Origin: Larix kaempferi
Lineage: Eukaryota; Streptophyta; Pinopsida; Pinales; Pinaceae
Assembly (NCBI GenBank): GCA_027924585.1
Contig: BSBM01000059.1
Span: 5,952,001 to 6,016,000 of the forward strand
DNA: 64,000 nt
Direction: 5' to 3'
Made by a program: the position numbers and the translations under genes. Every line of letters starts with the position of its first letter. Positions within the stretch are counted from its first letter, which is position 1. This document shows, piece after piece, positions 44,824-59,400 of the stretch. A model generated the notes under the pieces. That model was given only the letters and a program-made list of their open reading frames with translations. It made no database searches and was not told the origin of the DNA.

Positions 44824-47800
44824 TGTTATCACATATATAGTAGCCGGGCTACCATACATTATTTTTCTCATTCCAGTACACTATTGAGCCAGTTCCCTTA
44901 CATTTGAGATGCCGAGATGAGCATCTATATTGGATCACTGTCAGATTGTGGACAGCAGTTATATTCCCCATGCCATGACTGAGTTTCAGGACACTCAGAG
45001 AGATGCCCGATATAGCCATTATGCCATTGGTACAGAGCAGACAGTAGCGCCCAGAGTTACAGCAGCAGTCTCAGAGGACAGATGATGGTACAGGTTGATG
45101 AGCTTTCAGGTATATGACTCAGCAGGTATATTATTGTGTTATGGTTAGATTGCTTTTATACTTATTCTTATAGCATGTCTTAGCACTTAGTATCATGATC
45201 TGGCGATCATATAGATATTTGGACCTGGTTGACCTATTATATATATATTACTGTCCCTACTCAGACTTAGAAGTTCACTATTCATACTCATTGGTGTATA
45301 CCCTCCTTAGGGAGAATAGAGGTGATCATTCAACCATACCTTGGCTTGCTAGTGTTGGCTTCATCTTTTCATTGTCTTCATCCATCCGTGGCCTACCTTT
45401 TAGATTATCACCCTGATTTGCTACTTGACTAGTGACATGGAGGACCTTTCCCCACTGTAGCCTCTGTATTGGATGAGCTTCCCTGTTTATTGTGTCTCGG
45501 CTCTGAGTTGGTGACAAAACTTACCTATGGTGAGTTGGAGTTCCTTGAGAATTCCCCCTAGTCACTAAAGTTGTGTTGGCTAAACCTGAAACTTTTAGTG
45601 CTGCCATCAATACAAAATCTGGAAAAATCAAATGCTATATCTTGTATATGAAAGAAATGCCAAATGAAAATGGCCATGAAAAATAAAATGTTATATCTTT
45701 TGGAAAAATAAATACCTAGGTAAACAAGTTGTCCATGACACACCTAGAAGTGCTCAGGTAAACAAGTGCCTTAAAAACACACCTGCAGCAGAAAGCCTAA
45801 AAATAAATGTAAATCTATGCAATGTGTTTGTAAACACACATAGATCAAGGCTATGGAAACCTCAGGCCCAAAAAGCAATGGAACTTAAATGTTATATCTA
45901 AACAATTGCTGGCCTTCTTTGTATTATGGATTGTGCGCATCTGTGATGGTGAATAAACCCTCTTTAAACAACTCATCCATTTGTGAGACACCGCCATTCC
46001 CTGTGTTATTGCTCATTCAGTATATACTATGGTGTGTATTCCCTTTCCCTTGCCAAAGTGTCACAAAGTCAAGTCAATCAAGTCATCCCTTAGCCTAGCC
46101 AGTTATTTCAGCCTTCACCCTTCACTAGCAAATTGATCACAACTATGAAGTGAGTATGGTCCTGAAAGTCTAGTCTGAGTAATAATAATAATTAACGACA
46201 CTATATATTTGGATTTAGATCGCCAGTCATGATTACTCTGTGTTTTAGTAGCTATTTGAATAAATTGTAAAGCATGTATTAACCTTGACACCTTGCAGCA
46301 GCTATGGATGATAGTCTGAGTTGTATTTGGTCTTGGTTAGACCTAGTTTGACCATGGAGGACCATGAGACATGAGATGTTGGACCTTATGATGATATGGA
46401 TAGATGATATATGGTCTATGTACACATACAGGATGATTCTATGCAGCAGCTACAGGGTTATGATGATGATTCTTGGGATACAGCAGTGTTTGGTCATTTA
46501 CAGATCATTATTATTGGCCTTGTTCCGGTACATTGGATATTTATTTTGATCATGCAGAGATTCATATGGTGTATGAGTACACATCTTGGATGGATTTGGA
46601 CCTTCTGAGTCCAATGGGACAGTTTGTTTTCAGTTCCGGGCACTTACAGTGATGATTTAGCCTCAGTAGGCTGTCCTAGTGCAGTTTTGGTCTATTGGAG
46701 GCCCTGTCGGAGCAGAGATGACTTTTATCCGGTTGACCTAGGGCGCTGATGATGGAGGGGGTGGTCCAGCCACTTGTTTTTACCATATTACCCCCCTCCC
46801 GGACACATTGGCACCCTCACCTTGACAGCGCCATCACTCCAGGAGGCAGTTTGGGCAGTTTCACGTTTCCCGAGGCATTTCAGGATTGGTAGAAATGGCT
46901 ATTGAGGAAATTGATTTGGGCTACTGAGGCAAAATTATGGCATGGGATGATCAGTGATGATAGATCGGGACCTTCCACACCTCCTCCTGCAGTTTCAGCT
47001 TCATCGGGGCCCGCATCCATCACTTATGGCACTTTCTGTGGATTTTTGAGGTCTTTTGAGGACCACGACTTCACCTTGGAGGCACGATTTGGTATATTCG
47101 TGATTATTTATTGGTTATTGTGCCATGGGGATTGACCAAGGAGGGATAAAATTACCCCTTGGACCCACCATGAGCCTCTTATGATATTTTGTCATCATGA
47201 TTTGGTGGGATTCCCCTCTCCTAGGGCGACTTTGTCCACTTATGTTATATTTTATGTGTGATCCATGTATTATGTTGTTGAGCTCATCTCAACCATTGAT
47301 TAGACATTTGTATCTTTTAATCTTAGCCACTCATTCAAAAAGTGGTTAGGGTTTTGGTGCCTCTCCTTCCTATTTAAAGGAGAGAGCCTCTCATTGTAAA
47401 GGGACTTTTGGCTCTGGATTATTGGAATAGAAAATTATTATTGCATCTATCTCCAATGTTGTGGTGAATGTTTTTGGTGTTCGTTCGTTGGTTCTTCCTT
47501 TGCACTGAGTTATTAGAGATCTTGTTTGCCATATCTATTGTACCACGATTTTGCATCTACATGTGGAGGCCGATTTGCTTGGAGGAGGAGGTATTGGTAG
47601 GGGAAGACTCTCCCTACTTCTTCTTTGGAGCTCTTCGTTGGTAACAGGGAGTATTACTGTCCCAGGACCTTCTATTTCATGTTACTATTTGCATTTCTCT
47701 TGTATTTCTTCCATACTTGATCTTACTGATTGAATTTTATTCCTTGGTTTGACAGGTAGAGGAAGGCGCACTTGTGGACTAGGGCATCAAATTGGCAAGC

Positions 47801-49320
47801 AAATCAATAATCTCTCATTTGATCTCTGCGGGAATCTTCCTCAACATCAAGGCATCTCAACCAAATCATTCAGGTATGATCTCAAGGTAAGTTCTATCTC
47901 CATAGTCTATCCAATTGTCAAAAAACACTTAAAACCCTAATTAATCAAAACCCCAATTTTGCATTTTCTTAGATCTACTGAGATCTAGTGGGTTGTTGGG
48001 CATGATATTGAAAACCCACCTCTATAGCATCCACGGCATCCCGGATCTATAGTTTGGTGAGGATTGGCTTCCGTTTGACCCCTCTCCCAAGCCAACTTAG
48101 CTTCTCCCAAGGAAGGCGCACTTCACCATTTGAGCAAGTTGACCTAGATCTAGAACATGGGTGTTTGAAATTCCACTTGATTTGACATCTACACATCAAA
48201 TAACATACACCCAGGTTGTCCCTTTCTTGAAATACACCTTGTGGGCCCCATTCCACATTTTAAGGGATTTAATCCCCATTTTGGACCACTTGGAACACTT
48301 AAACTCAGATCTACAAAGATCTAACCGGTGGATTGCCACAAAATTATAGATCCATACCCCTACTTGACTGATCTACCCGGATCTAAAGTTTGGATGCCAT
48401 CCGACATGATTTGACCCACCTAAACCCAAATTGAAGCCTCCTTAGGGAAAGTCGCACCACCTTGGAGAAGTGAGTTCACTCACTTCGAGGAACTGGGTAC
48501 TTGAGATTTTTGCAGATCCGGAATCAGAATAATTCAAAACCTAGGTCTAGACTGTCACTTCGTCAAATCTTGCCTTGGGGATTGCATTCCTTGTTTTAAG
48601 GGATTGTGGTCCACTTGGGTCAAACCTAGATCTAGACATATTTAACCATCAAGGCCTATACTATCCACTTATCTCATGTTGTAGGAGTCCTAAACCATAA
48701 AGTCAACCCTACTTTGACTCCACTTCCCAATTCCCAAGGCACTGGTTTATCTCCAAGACAACCCACTCTCCTAGATTGTTGGATTGACTTGTGGTTTGAC
48801 TATTGCATTGGCGAACTATACCTTTGAAGACATCATGGACCATGGTCAAGATTGTCTCATGTACTAGTTAGCCCCAATATGACCCCTAAACAACCCTGCA
48901 TTGGACACGGTTCCCAAGGCAGTGGATCTTTTGACATTGACCTAGTACACTAGCCCTAGATCTTACTACCAACATCATAAGTCACTCTCACATTCAACTA
49001 TGAACCAAAGCTATAACTATTGAACCCCTCACTTGGCTTGTGACTTCATCCTTAGGTCTAGGATAAACCATACACCTAACTTCACTTAGAAATACCTTGA
49101 TTTGGTGTCTTGGTTTTGATCTCTCCTGTCGGGAGTAGATCGGGTCTCCCCCTTTGTTGTCTGGGCTAGATAACATAAAGCGAAGGTTGCCTCGACTGGC
49201 GTGACAACCATACATATTGGAGGTCGAGGTGATCGTGGTTGCACCTTTTGAGTTGCCCTTCCCTATTGCCATCCATCACTGGATCCATCCATAGGGGTAA
49301 CTACAGTTTAGGTGATAACA
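44824..49320 (+). mobile_element. 4.5-kb solo LTR, copy 2 (TSD GGTAT)
   Basis: Starts TGTTATCACATATATAGTAG and ends TTTAGGTGATAACA. The nine terminal bases TGTTATCAC and GTGATAACA are perfect inverted complements. It is flanked by GGTAT (44819-44823 and 49321-49325), and the array sequence continues without loss. It aligns end to end with 13749-18244, the two differing by a few percent and mainly by substitutions, more densely in the last 1.4 kb. There is no coding capacity. Its presence in only one monomer dates it after the array's amplification. Confidence 0.9.
47371..47379 (+). promoter_or_regulatory. LTR core promoter TATTTAAAG, copy 2
   Basis: Same box and leader as at 16296-16304. Conservation of the whole surrounding 100 bp between the two copies supports it as the LTR promoter. 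Confidence 0.6.
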
Positions 49321-49760
49321 GGTATCATCACGTCGGAACACATCTTGTTATCATAAGAGGGTCCATTCCAGCACAGGCATACACTCAACAAAGAAGAACG
49401 TTCCCCAAATGAACCATCCACAAATAAGCATGTTCCACAATGGCACACGCTCCACAGAGGAGTACGTTCCAGAAATGAACCATCCCACAAAGGGACCATA
49501 TCATCTTTTTAAAGAAGATATATGATCTACCTGATGAACTTGGTCATTCTAGACCACAGAGGATTACTTCCGCAAGCACTTTATCTGTGGAAGGTGGCAA
49601 TGAGGGGGGAAATCTTTGAAGAAGAGAAGTGAGATGAGGTGATACGAATGACAATAGAGGACGGAAAGGGGAAAAATGCCGGAGATGTTGAGTCATCGAT
49701 CCCATGACTGCAGTCTATGCGATGAAACAACTACGAACAACGCCCTACACGAGAGAAAAT

Positions 49761-51681
49761 GTAGAAAATCACCTTAAATAGTGTTGATGTTGGTTTCGAG
49801 CTCCACACTCATTTTGTTATGTGCTTTTCCATTCTTTTAGCGATGCTAGTTATGCTGCTATAAACATTAACAAGCTCAACGAAGGCTCGAAACCACCATC
49901 AACACTGTTCAAGGTGAGTCTCTTCATTTTCTCCTGTGTGGGGTGTTGTTCGTAGTTGTTGGATCACATAGACTGCAGTAATGAGATCGATGACCCAACA
50001 TATCCCACATTTTTCCTCTTTCCATCCTCTATTGTCCCCGGTATCATCTCGTCTCGGTTGTATATATTAGCCTGTGAAGGCTAGTATATCTGGAATATAG
50101 ATTTTAGCAATATTTCTCTACGCGAAACTGATTGTGACACCACCTCCTACAAAAAATAAACAAGCAGGCGAATGCGAGGATCACTGAAAGAATTGCAAAT
50201 CACAGAAACAAAATGAGTGTCAAGCTCGTTTAAACCATGATGATAAGAACAATCATCTCCCAACCATAGACAAAGCTATTTGTCTCCCCCGAGCTCAGAC
50301 CTTCCAATAGAGAACGATGTACATACGGATAGTAGTAGCGCAAACCTTAGAAAACAAGGGAGAAACTTCTCCAATAGTGGAGAACCCCAAAAAATCAGTC
50401 CCTTAACTGAAGTAGGGAACCACTCTTGGTTAGAGCGAACTTGCTTGAGTGAATGATGAAATTAGAGGTCGAACTCTCTATTTATACACATCAAAGGGTG
50501 ACTTTTTTCCTGACCGGGTCGACCTAACTTTCCCTAACTGCGCCGACCTGACTGGTGCAGTTCTGCCCATTGTATGGGGCAAATTTCCGACTGCTTTGGG
50601 GCAGTTTACCCACTGGTCCGACCTGTCTTTCAGGGGAAATACAGAAAATTACATTTAATAAATCTTTTCTTTGTGATTTCACCGCTAGGTTTACATTGAG
50701 TGTTTTACATGATCAAATACATTGACGTCTTGTCCCATAGTAGGTACCTTAACAAGATGAAATGCAAAAAGAATAAATTCTGAAGTTGTACTGTTTCCAA
50801 CACTCCCTCTCAACAAGGAAGGTATTCTTCGAACACTGTATTCTAATCATATTCTTAATTTGGTCGACCTATGAGGTGATGCCCCATGCAGCTACTACTC
50901 CAACACTGCCTCTTGGCCATGGAGGTATCGTCAGCATTATCATACTGAAACACATCTCGATATCATATGTACATCACAGTTATCTCTAACCTCTCTATAT
51001 CATAAGGAAGGTCTTCCAACACAATCACAGTTAGTCGAGAAGTGTCCACAAAGGAACATGCACTAGCTCCACGACTCCGCTCCTCTCCCTAGGTGAATCA
51101 CTCGTGCATCAGCTCAAGAACTCTGCACAGTCCATCGTAGAGTCTATTATGCATCAATACAATGTGCTCAGCTCAACCCAGTCCATCAGGTGCCTACATC
51201 ATCAACACTCCCTCTTCGCTGGAGAGGTATCATCACATCGGAACACATCTTGTTATCATAAGAGGCTCCATTCCAACACAGGGATACACTCCACAAAGGA
51301 GAAAGTTCCCCAAATGAACCATCCACAAATAAGCATGTTCAACAAAGAAACCATCCCACAATGGGACAAACTCCACGGAGGATAACGTTCCACAAAGCAA
51401 CCATCTCACAAAGGGACCATATCATCTTTTTAAAGAAGATATATGATCTACGTGATGAACTTGGTCATTCTAGACAACAGAGGATTACTTCCTCAAGCAC
51501 TTTATCTGTGGAAGGTGGCAATGATGGGGAAAATCTTTGAAGAGGAGAAGTAAGATGAGCTGATAAGAAGGACAATAGAGAATGGGAAGAGGAAAAGTGC
51601 CGGAGATCTTGAGTCATCGATCCCATGACTGCAATCTATGCAATGAAACAACTACGAACAACGCCCTACACGAGAGAAAAC
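49761..51681. repeat. Array monomer 12 (type A)
   Basis: 1,921 bp. It has a 1-bp deletion (TTTTGTTATGTGC) and GATGCTAG where others read GATCCTAG; both occur again only in monomer 18. Inverted-repeat arms at about 49627-49803 and 49884-50059. Confidence 0.92.
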
Positions 51682-53619
51682 GTAGAAAATCACCTTAAGT
51701 AGTGTTGATGTTGGTTTCGAGCTCTACATTCATTTTGTTTATTGGTTTTTCCATTCTTTCAGTGATCCTGGTTATGCTGCTATAAACATTAACAAGAACA
51801 AGGAAGGCTCGAAACCACCATCAACACTGTTCAAGGTGGGTTTCTTCATTTTCTCCTGTGTACGGTGTTGTTCGTAGTCGTTGCATCACATAGACTGCAG
51901 TAATGAGACCGATGACTCAACATCTCCCACATTTTTCCTCTTTCCATCCTCTATTATCCCTTGTATCACCTCGTCTCACTTGTATATACTAGCTTGTGAA
52001 GGCTAGTATATCTGGAACGTAGATATTAGCAATATTTCTCTACGAGAAGCTGATTGTGACACCACCTCCTACAAAAAATAAACAAGCAGGCGAATGCGAG
52101 GATCAATGAAAGAATGGCAAATCGCAGAAAAGAAATGAGTGTCGAGCTCATTTAAACCATGATGATAAGAGCAATCATCTCCCAACCATAGCCAAAGTTA
52201 TTTGTCTCCCCTGAGCTCAGACCTTCAAATAGAGAATGATGTATATCCGGATAGTAGTAGCGCAAACCCTAGAAAACAAGGGAGAAACTTCTCCAATAGT
52301 GGAGAACCCCAAAAAATCAGTCCCTTAACTGAAGTAGCGAACCACTCTTGGCTACAACGAACTTGCTTGAGTGAATGACGAAATGAGAGGCCGAACTCTC
52401 TATTTATACACATCAAAGGGTGACTTTTTTCCTGACCGGGTTGACCTAACTTTCCCTAACGGCGCCGACCTGACTGGTGCAGTTCTGCCCATTGTATGGG
52501 GCAAATTGCCCACTGCTTTGGGGCAATTTACCCACTGGTCCGACTTGTCTTGGGGAAATACAGAAAATTACATTTAATAAATCTTTTCTTTGTGATTTCA
52601 CCCCAAGGATTACATTGAGTGTTTTACATGATCAAATACATTGACATCTTTTCCCATAGGAGGTATCTTAACAAGATGAAATGCAATAAGAATAACTTCC
52701 GAAGTTGTATCGTTTCGAACACTCCCTCTCAAAAGGGAAGGTATTCTTCGAATATTGTATTCTAATCTTATTCTTTATTTGGTCGACCTATGAAGTGATG
52801 CCCCATGCAGCTACTACCCCAACACTGCCTCTTGGCCATGGAGGTATCGTCAGCATGATCATACCGAAACACATCTCGATATCATAAGTACATCACAGTT
52901 ATCTCTAACCTCTCTATACCATAAGGAAGGTCTTCCAACACAATCACAGTTAGTCGAGAGGTGTCAACAAATCGATCTTCGTGCATCTGCTCAATCCAGT
53001 CCATTGTGAAACATGCACTAGCTCCACGACTCTGCCCTCTCCATAGGTGAGTCACTCGTGCATCAGCTCAAGAACTCTGCACAGTCCATCGTAGAGTCCA
53101 TCATGCATCAATACAATGTGCTCAGCTCAACCCAATCCATCGAGTGCCTACATCATCAACACTCCCTCTTAGCTAAAGAGGTATCATCACGTCGGAACAC
53201 ATCTTGTTATCATAAGAGGGTCCATTCCAGCACAGGCATACACTCAACAAAGAAGAACGTTCCCCAAATGAACCATCCACAAATAAGCATGTTCCACAAT
53301 GGCACACGCTCCACAGAGGAGTACATTCCAGAAATGAACCATCCCACAAAGGGACCATATCATCTTTTTAAAGAAGATATATGATCTACCTGATGAACTT
53401 GGTCATTCTAGACCACAGAGGATTACTTCCGCAAGCACTTTATCTGTGGAAGGTGGCAATGAGGGGGGAAATCTTTGAAGAAGAGAAGTGAGATGAGGTG
53501 ATACGAATGACAATAGAGGACGGAAAAGGGAAAAATGCCGGAGATGTTGAGTCATCGATCCCATGACTGCAGTCTATGCGATGAAACAACTACGAACAAC
53601 GCCCTACACGAGAGAAAAT
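51682..53619. repeat. Array monomer 13 (type B)
   Basis: 1,938 bp. Inverted-repeat arms at about 51548-51724 and 51806-51981. Confidence 0.92.
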
Positions 53620-55540
53620 GTAGAAAATCACCTTAAATAGTGTTGATGTTGGTTTCGAGCTCCACACTCATTTTGTTTATGTGCTTTTCCATTCTTTTAG
53701 CGATCCTAGTTATGCTGCTATAACATTAACAAGCTCAACGAAGGCTCGAAACCACCATCAACACTGTTCAAGGTGAGTCTTTTCATTTTCTCCTGTGTGG
53801 GGTGTTGTTCGTAGTCGTTGGATCACATAGACTGCAGTAATGAGATCGATGACCCAACATATCCCACATTTTTCCTCTTTCCATCCTCTATTGTTCCCGG
53901 TATCATCTCGTCTCGGTTGTATATACTAGCCTGTGAAGGCTAGTATATCTGGAATATAGATTTTAGCAATATTTCTCTACGCGAAACTGATTGTGACACC
54001 ACCTCCTACAAAAAATAAACAAGCAGGCGAATGCGAAGATCACTGAAAGAATTGCAAATCACAGAAACAAAATGAGTGTCAAGCTCGTTTAAACCATGAT
54101 GATAAGAACAATCATCTCCCAACCATAGACAAAGCTATTTGTCTCCCTCGAGCTCAGACCTTCCAATAGAGAACGATGTACATACGGATAGTAGTAGCGC
54201 AAACCCTAGAAAACAAGGGAGAAACTTCTCCAATAGTGGAGAACCCCAAAAAATCAGTCCCTTAACTGAAGTAGGGAACCACTCTTGGTTAGAGCGAACT
54301 TGCATGAGTGAATGATGAAATGAGAGGTCGAACTCTCTATTTATACACATCAAAGGGTGACTTTTTTCCTGACCGGGTCGACCTAACTTTCCCTAACTGC
54401 GCCGACCTGACTGGTGCAGTTCTGCCCATTGTATGGCGCAAATTTCCGACTGCTTTGGGGCAGTTTACCCACTGGTCCGACCTGTCTTTCAGGGGAAATA
54501 CAGAAAATTACATTTAATAAATCTTTACTTTGTGATTTCACCGCTAGGTTTACATTGAGTGTTTTACATGATCAAATACATTGACGTCTTGTCCCATAGG
54601 AGGTACCTTAACAAGATGAAATGCAAAAAGAATAAATTCTGAAGTTGTACTGTTTCCAACACTCCCTCTCAACAAGGAAGGTATTCTTCGAACACTGTAT
54701 TCTAATCATATTCTTAATTTGGTCGACCTATGAGGTGATGCCCCATGCAGCTTCTACTCCAACACTGCCTCTTGGCCATGGAGGTATCGTCAGCATTATC
54801 ATACTGAAACACATCTCGATATCATATGTACATCACAGTTATCTCTAACCTCTCTATATCATAAGGAAGGTCTTCCAACACAATCACAATTAGTCGAGAA
54901 GTGTCCACAAAGGAACATGCACTAGCTCCACGACTCCGCTCCTCTCCCTAGTTGAATCACTCGTGCATCAGCTCAAGAACTCTGCACAGTCCATCGTAGA
55001 GTCTATTATGCATCAATACAATGTGCTCAGCTCAACCCAGTCCATCTGGTGCCTACATCAATCACACTCCCTCTTCGCTGGAGAGGTATCATCACATCGG
55101 AACACATCTTGTTATCATAAGAGGCTCCATTCCAACACAGGGATACACTCCACAAAGGAGAAAGTTCCCCAAATGAACCATCCACAAATAAGCATGTTCA
55201 ACAAAGAAACCATCCCACAATGGGACAAACTCCACGGAGGATAACGTTCCACAAAGCAACCATCCCACAAAGGGACCATATCATCTTTTTAAAGAAGATA
55301 TATGATCTACGTGATGAACTTGGTCATTCTAGACAACAGAGGATTACTTCCTCAAGCACTTTATCTGTGGAAGGTGGCAATGATGGGGAAAATCTTTGAA
55401 GAGGAGAAGTAAGATGAGCTGATACGAAGGACAATAGAGAATGGGAAGAGGAAAAGTGCCGGAGATCTTGAGTCATCGATCCCATGACTGCAATCTATGC
55501 AATGAAACAACTACGAACAACGCCCTACACGAGAGAAAAC
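53620..55540. repeat. Array monomer 14 (type A)
   Basis: 1,921 bp. The exon-like segment has a 1-nt deletion (GCTATAACATT at about 53718), which breaks its frame. Inverted-repeat arms at about 53486-53662 and 53743-53918. Confidence 0.92.
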
Positions 55541-57478
55541 GTAGAAAATCACCTTAAGTAGTGTTGATGTTGGTTTCGAGCTCTACATTCATTTTGTTTA
55601 TTGGTTTTTCCATTCTTTCAGTGATCCTGGTTATGCTGCTATAAACATTAACAAGAACAAGGAAGGCTCGAAACCACCATCAACACTGTTCAAGGTGGGT
55701 TTCTTCATTTTCTCCTGTGTAGGGTGTTGTTCGTAGTCGTTGCATCACATAGACTGCAGTAATGAGACCGATGACTCAACATCTCCCACATTTTTCCTCT
55801 TTCCATCCTCTATTATCCCTTGTATCACCTCGTCTCACTTGTATATACTAGCTTGTGAAGGCTAGTATATCTGGAACGTAGATATTAGCAATATTTCTCT
55901 ACGAGAAACTGATTGTGACACCACCTCCTACAAAAAATAAACAAGCAGGCGAATGCGAGGATCAATGAAAGAATGGCAAATCGCAGAAAGGAAATGAGTG
56001 TCGAGCTCGTTTAAACCATGATGATAAGAGCAATCATCTCCCAACCATAGACAAAGTTATTTGTCTCCCCTGAGCTCAGACCTTCAAATAGAGAATGATG
56101 TATATCCGGATAGTAGTTGCGCAAACCCTAGAAAACAAGGGAGAAACTTCTCCAATAGTGGAGAACCCCAAAAAATCAGTCCCTTAACTGAAGTAGCGAA
56201 CCACTCTTGGCTACAACGAACTTGCTTGAGTGAATGACGAAATGAGAGGCCGAACTCTCTATTTATACACATCAAAGGGTGACTTTTTTCCTGACCGGGT
56301 TGACCTAACTTTCCCTAACGGCGCCGACCTGACTGGTGCAGTTCTGCCCATTGTATGGGGCAAATTGCCCACTGCTTTGGGGCAATTTACCCACTGGTCC
56401 GACTTGTCTTGGGGAAATACAGAAAATTACATTTAATAAATCTTTTCTTTGTGATTTCACCCCTAGGATTACATTGAGTGTTTTACATGATCGAATACAT
56501 TGACATCTTTTCCCATAGGAGGTATCTTAACAAGATGAAATGCAATAAGAATAACTTCCGAGGTTGTACCGTTTCGAACACTCCCTCTCAAAAGGGAAGG
56601 TATTCTTCGAATATTGTATTCTAATCTTATTCTTTATTTGGTCGACCTATGAAGTGATGCCCCATGCAGCTACTACCCCAACACTGCCTCTTGGCCATGG
56701 AGGTATCGTCAGCATGATCATACCGAAACACATCTCGATATCATAAGTACATCACAGTTATCTCTAACCTCTCTATACCATAAGGAAGGTCTTCCAACAC
56801 AATCACAGTTAGTCGAGAGGTGTCAACAAATCGATCTTCGTGCATCTGCTCAATCCAGTCCATTGTGAAACATGCACTAGCTCGACGACTCTGCCCTCTC
56901 CATAGGTGAGTCACTCGTGCATCAGCTCAAGAACTCTGCACAGTCCATCGTAGAATCTATCATGCATCAATACAATGTGCTCAGCTCAACCCAATCCATC
57001 GAGTGCCTACATCATCAACACTCCCTCTTAGCTAAAGAGGTATCATCACGTCGGAACACATCTTGTTATCATAAGAGGGTCCATTCCAGCACAGGCATAC
57101 ACTCAACAAAGAAGAACGTTCCCCAAATGAACCATCCACAAATAAGCATGTTCCACAATGGCACACGCTCCACAGAGGAGTACGTTCCAGAAATGAACCA
57201 TCCCACAAAGGGACCATATCATCTTTTTAAAGAAGATATATGATCTACCTGATGAACTTGGTCATTCTAGACCACAGAGGATTACTTCCGCAAGCACTTT
57301 ATCTGTGGAAGGTGGCAATGAGGGGGGAAATCTTTGAAGAAGAGAAGTGAGATGAGGTGATACGAATGACAATAGAGGGCGGAAAGGGGAAAAATGCCGG
57401 AGATGTTGAGTCATCGATCCCATGACTACAGTCTATGCGATGAAACAACTACGAACAACGCCCTACACGAGAGAAAAT
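55541..57478. repeat. Array monomer 15 (type B)
   Basis: 1,938 bp. Shares TAGAATCTATC, GAGGGCGGAAAGG and GACTACAGTC with monomers 17 and 18. Inverted-repeat arms 55407-55583 and 55665-55840 (checked by eye). Confidence 0.92.
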
Positions 57479-59400
57479 GTAGAAAATCACCTTAAATAGT
57501 GTTGATGTTGGTTTCGAGCTCCACACTCATTTTGTTTATGTGCTTTTCGATTCTTTTAGCGATCCTAGTTATGCTGCTATAAACATTAACAAGCTCAACG
57601 AAGGCTCGAAACCACCATCAACACTGTTCAAGGTGAGTCTCTTCATTTTCTCCTGTGTGGGGTGTTGTTCGTAGTCGTTGGATCACATAGACTGCAGTAA
57701 TGAGATCGATGACCCAACATATCCCACATTTTTCCTCTTTCCATCCTCTATTGTCCCCGGTATCATCTCGTCTCGGTTGTATATACTAGCCTGTGAAGGC
57801 TAGTATATCTGGAATATAGATTTTAGCAATATTTCTCTACGCGAAACTGATTGTGACACCACCTCCTACAAAAAATAAACAAGCAGGCGAATGCGAGGAT
57901 CACTGAAAGAATTGCAAATCACAGAAACAAAATGAGTGTCAAGCTCGTTTAAACCATGATGATAAGAACAATCATCTCCCAACCATAGACAAAGCTATTT
58001 GTCTCCCCCGAGCTCAGACCTTCCAATAGAGAACGATGTACATACGGATAGTAGTAGCGCAAACCCTAGAAAACAAGGGAGAAACTTCTCCAATAGTGGA
58101 GAACCCCAAAAAATCAGTCCCTTAACTGAAGTAGGGAACCACTCTTGGTTAGAGAGAACTTGCTTGAGTGAATGATGAAATGAGAGATCGAACTCTCTAT
58201 TTATACACATCAAAGGGTGACTTTTTTCCTGACCGGGTCGACCTAACTTTCCCTAACTGCGCCGACCTGACTGGTGCAGTTCTGCCCATTGTATGGCGCA
58301 AATTTCCGACTGCTTTGGGGCAGTTTACCCACTGGTCCGACCTGTCTTTCAGGGGAAATACAGAAAATTACATTTAATAAATCTTTTCTTTGTGATTTCA
58401 CCGCTAGGTTTACATTGAGTGTTTTACATGATCAAATACATTGACGTCTTGTCCCATAGGAGGTACCTTAACAAGATGAAATGCAAAAAGAATAAATTCT
58501 GAAGTTGTACTGTTTCCAACACTCCCTCTCAACAAGGAAGGTATTCTTCGAACACTGTATTCTAATCATATTCTTAATTTGGTCGACCTATGAGGTGATG
58601 CCCCATGCAGCTACTACTCCAACACTGCCTCTTGGCCATGGAGGTATCGTCAGCATTATCATACTGAAACACATCTCGACATCATATGTACATCACAGTT
58701 ATCTCTAACCTCTCTATATCATAAGGAAGGTCTTCCAACACAATCACAATTAGTCGACAAGTGTCCACAAAGGAACATGCACTAGCTCCACGACTCCGCT
58801 CCTCTCCCTAGGTGAATCACTCGTGCATCAGCTCAAGAACTCTGCACAGTCCATCGTAGAGTCTATTATGCATCAATACAATGTGCTCAGCTCAACCCAG
58901 TCCATCTGGTGCCTACATCATCAACACTCCCTCTTCGCTGGAGAGGTATCATCACATCGGAACACATCTTGTTATCATAAGAGGCTCCATTCCAACACAG
59001 GGATACACTCCACAAAGGAGAAAGTTCCCCAAATGAACCATCCACAAATAAGCATGTTCAACAAAGAAACCATCACACAATGGGACAAACTCCACGGAGG
59101 ATAACGTTCCACAAAGCAACCATCTCACAAAGGGACCATATCATCTTTTTAAAGAAGATATATGATCTACGTGATGAACTTTGTCATTCTAGACAACAGA
59201 GGATTACTTCCTCAAGCACTTTATCTGTGGAAGGTGGCAATGATGGGGAAAATCTTTGAAGAGGAGAAGTAAGATGAGCTGATACGAAGGACAATAGAGA
59301 ATGGGAAGAGGAAAAGTGCCGGAGATCTTGAGTCATCGATCCCATGACTGCAATCTATGCAATGAAACAACTACGAACAACGCCCTACACGAGAGAAAAC
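57479..59400. repeat. Array monomer 16 (type A)
   Basis: 1,922 bp. Inverted-repeat arms at about 57345-57521 and 57603-57778. Confidence 0.92.

Larger units (their letters stand above)
43321..49760. repeat. Array monomer 11 (type B), split by solo LTR
   Basis: The monomer is 43321-44823 plus 49326-49760, interrupted by a 4,497-bp LTR and one copy of its TSD. Its unsplit length is 1,938 bp, the normal B length, so the insertion came after the monomer had joined the array. Confidence 0.92.
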
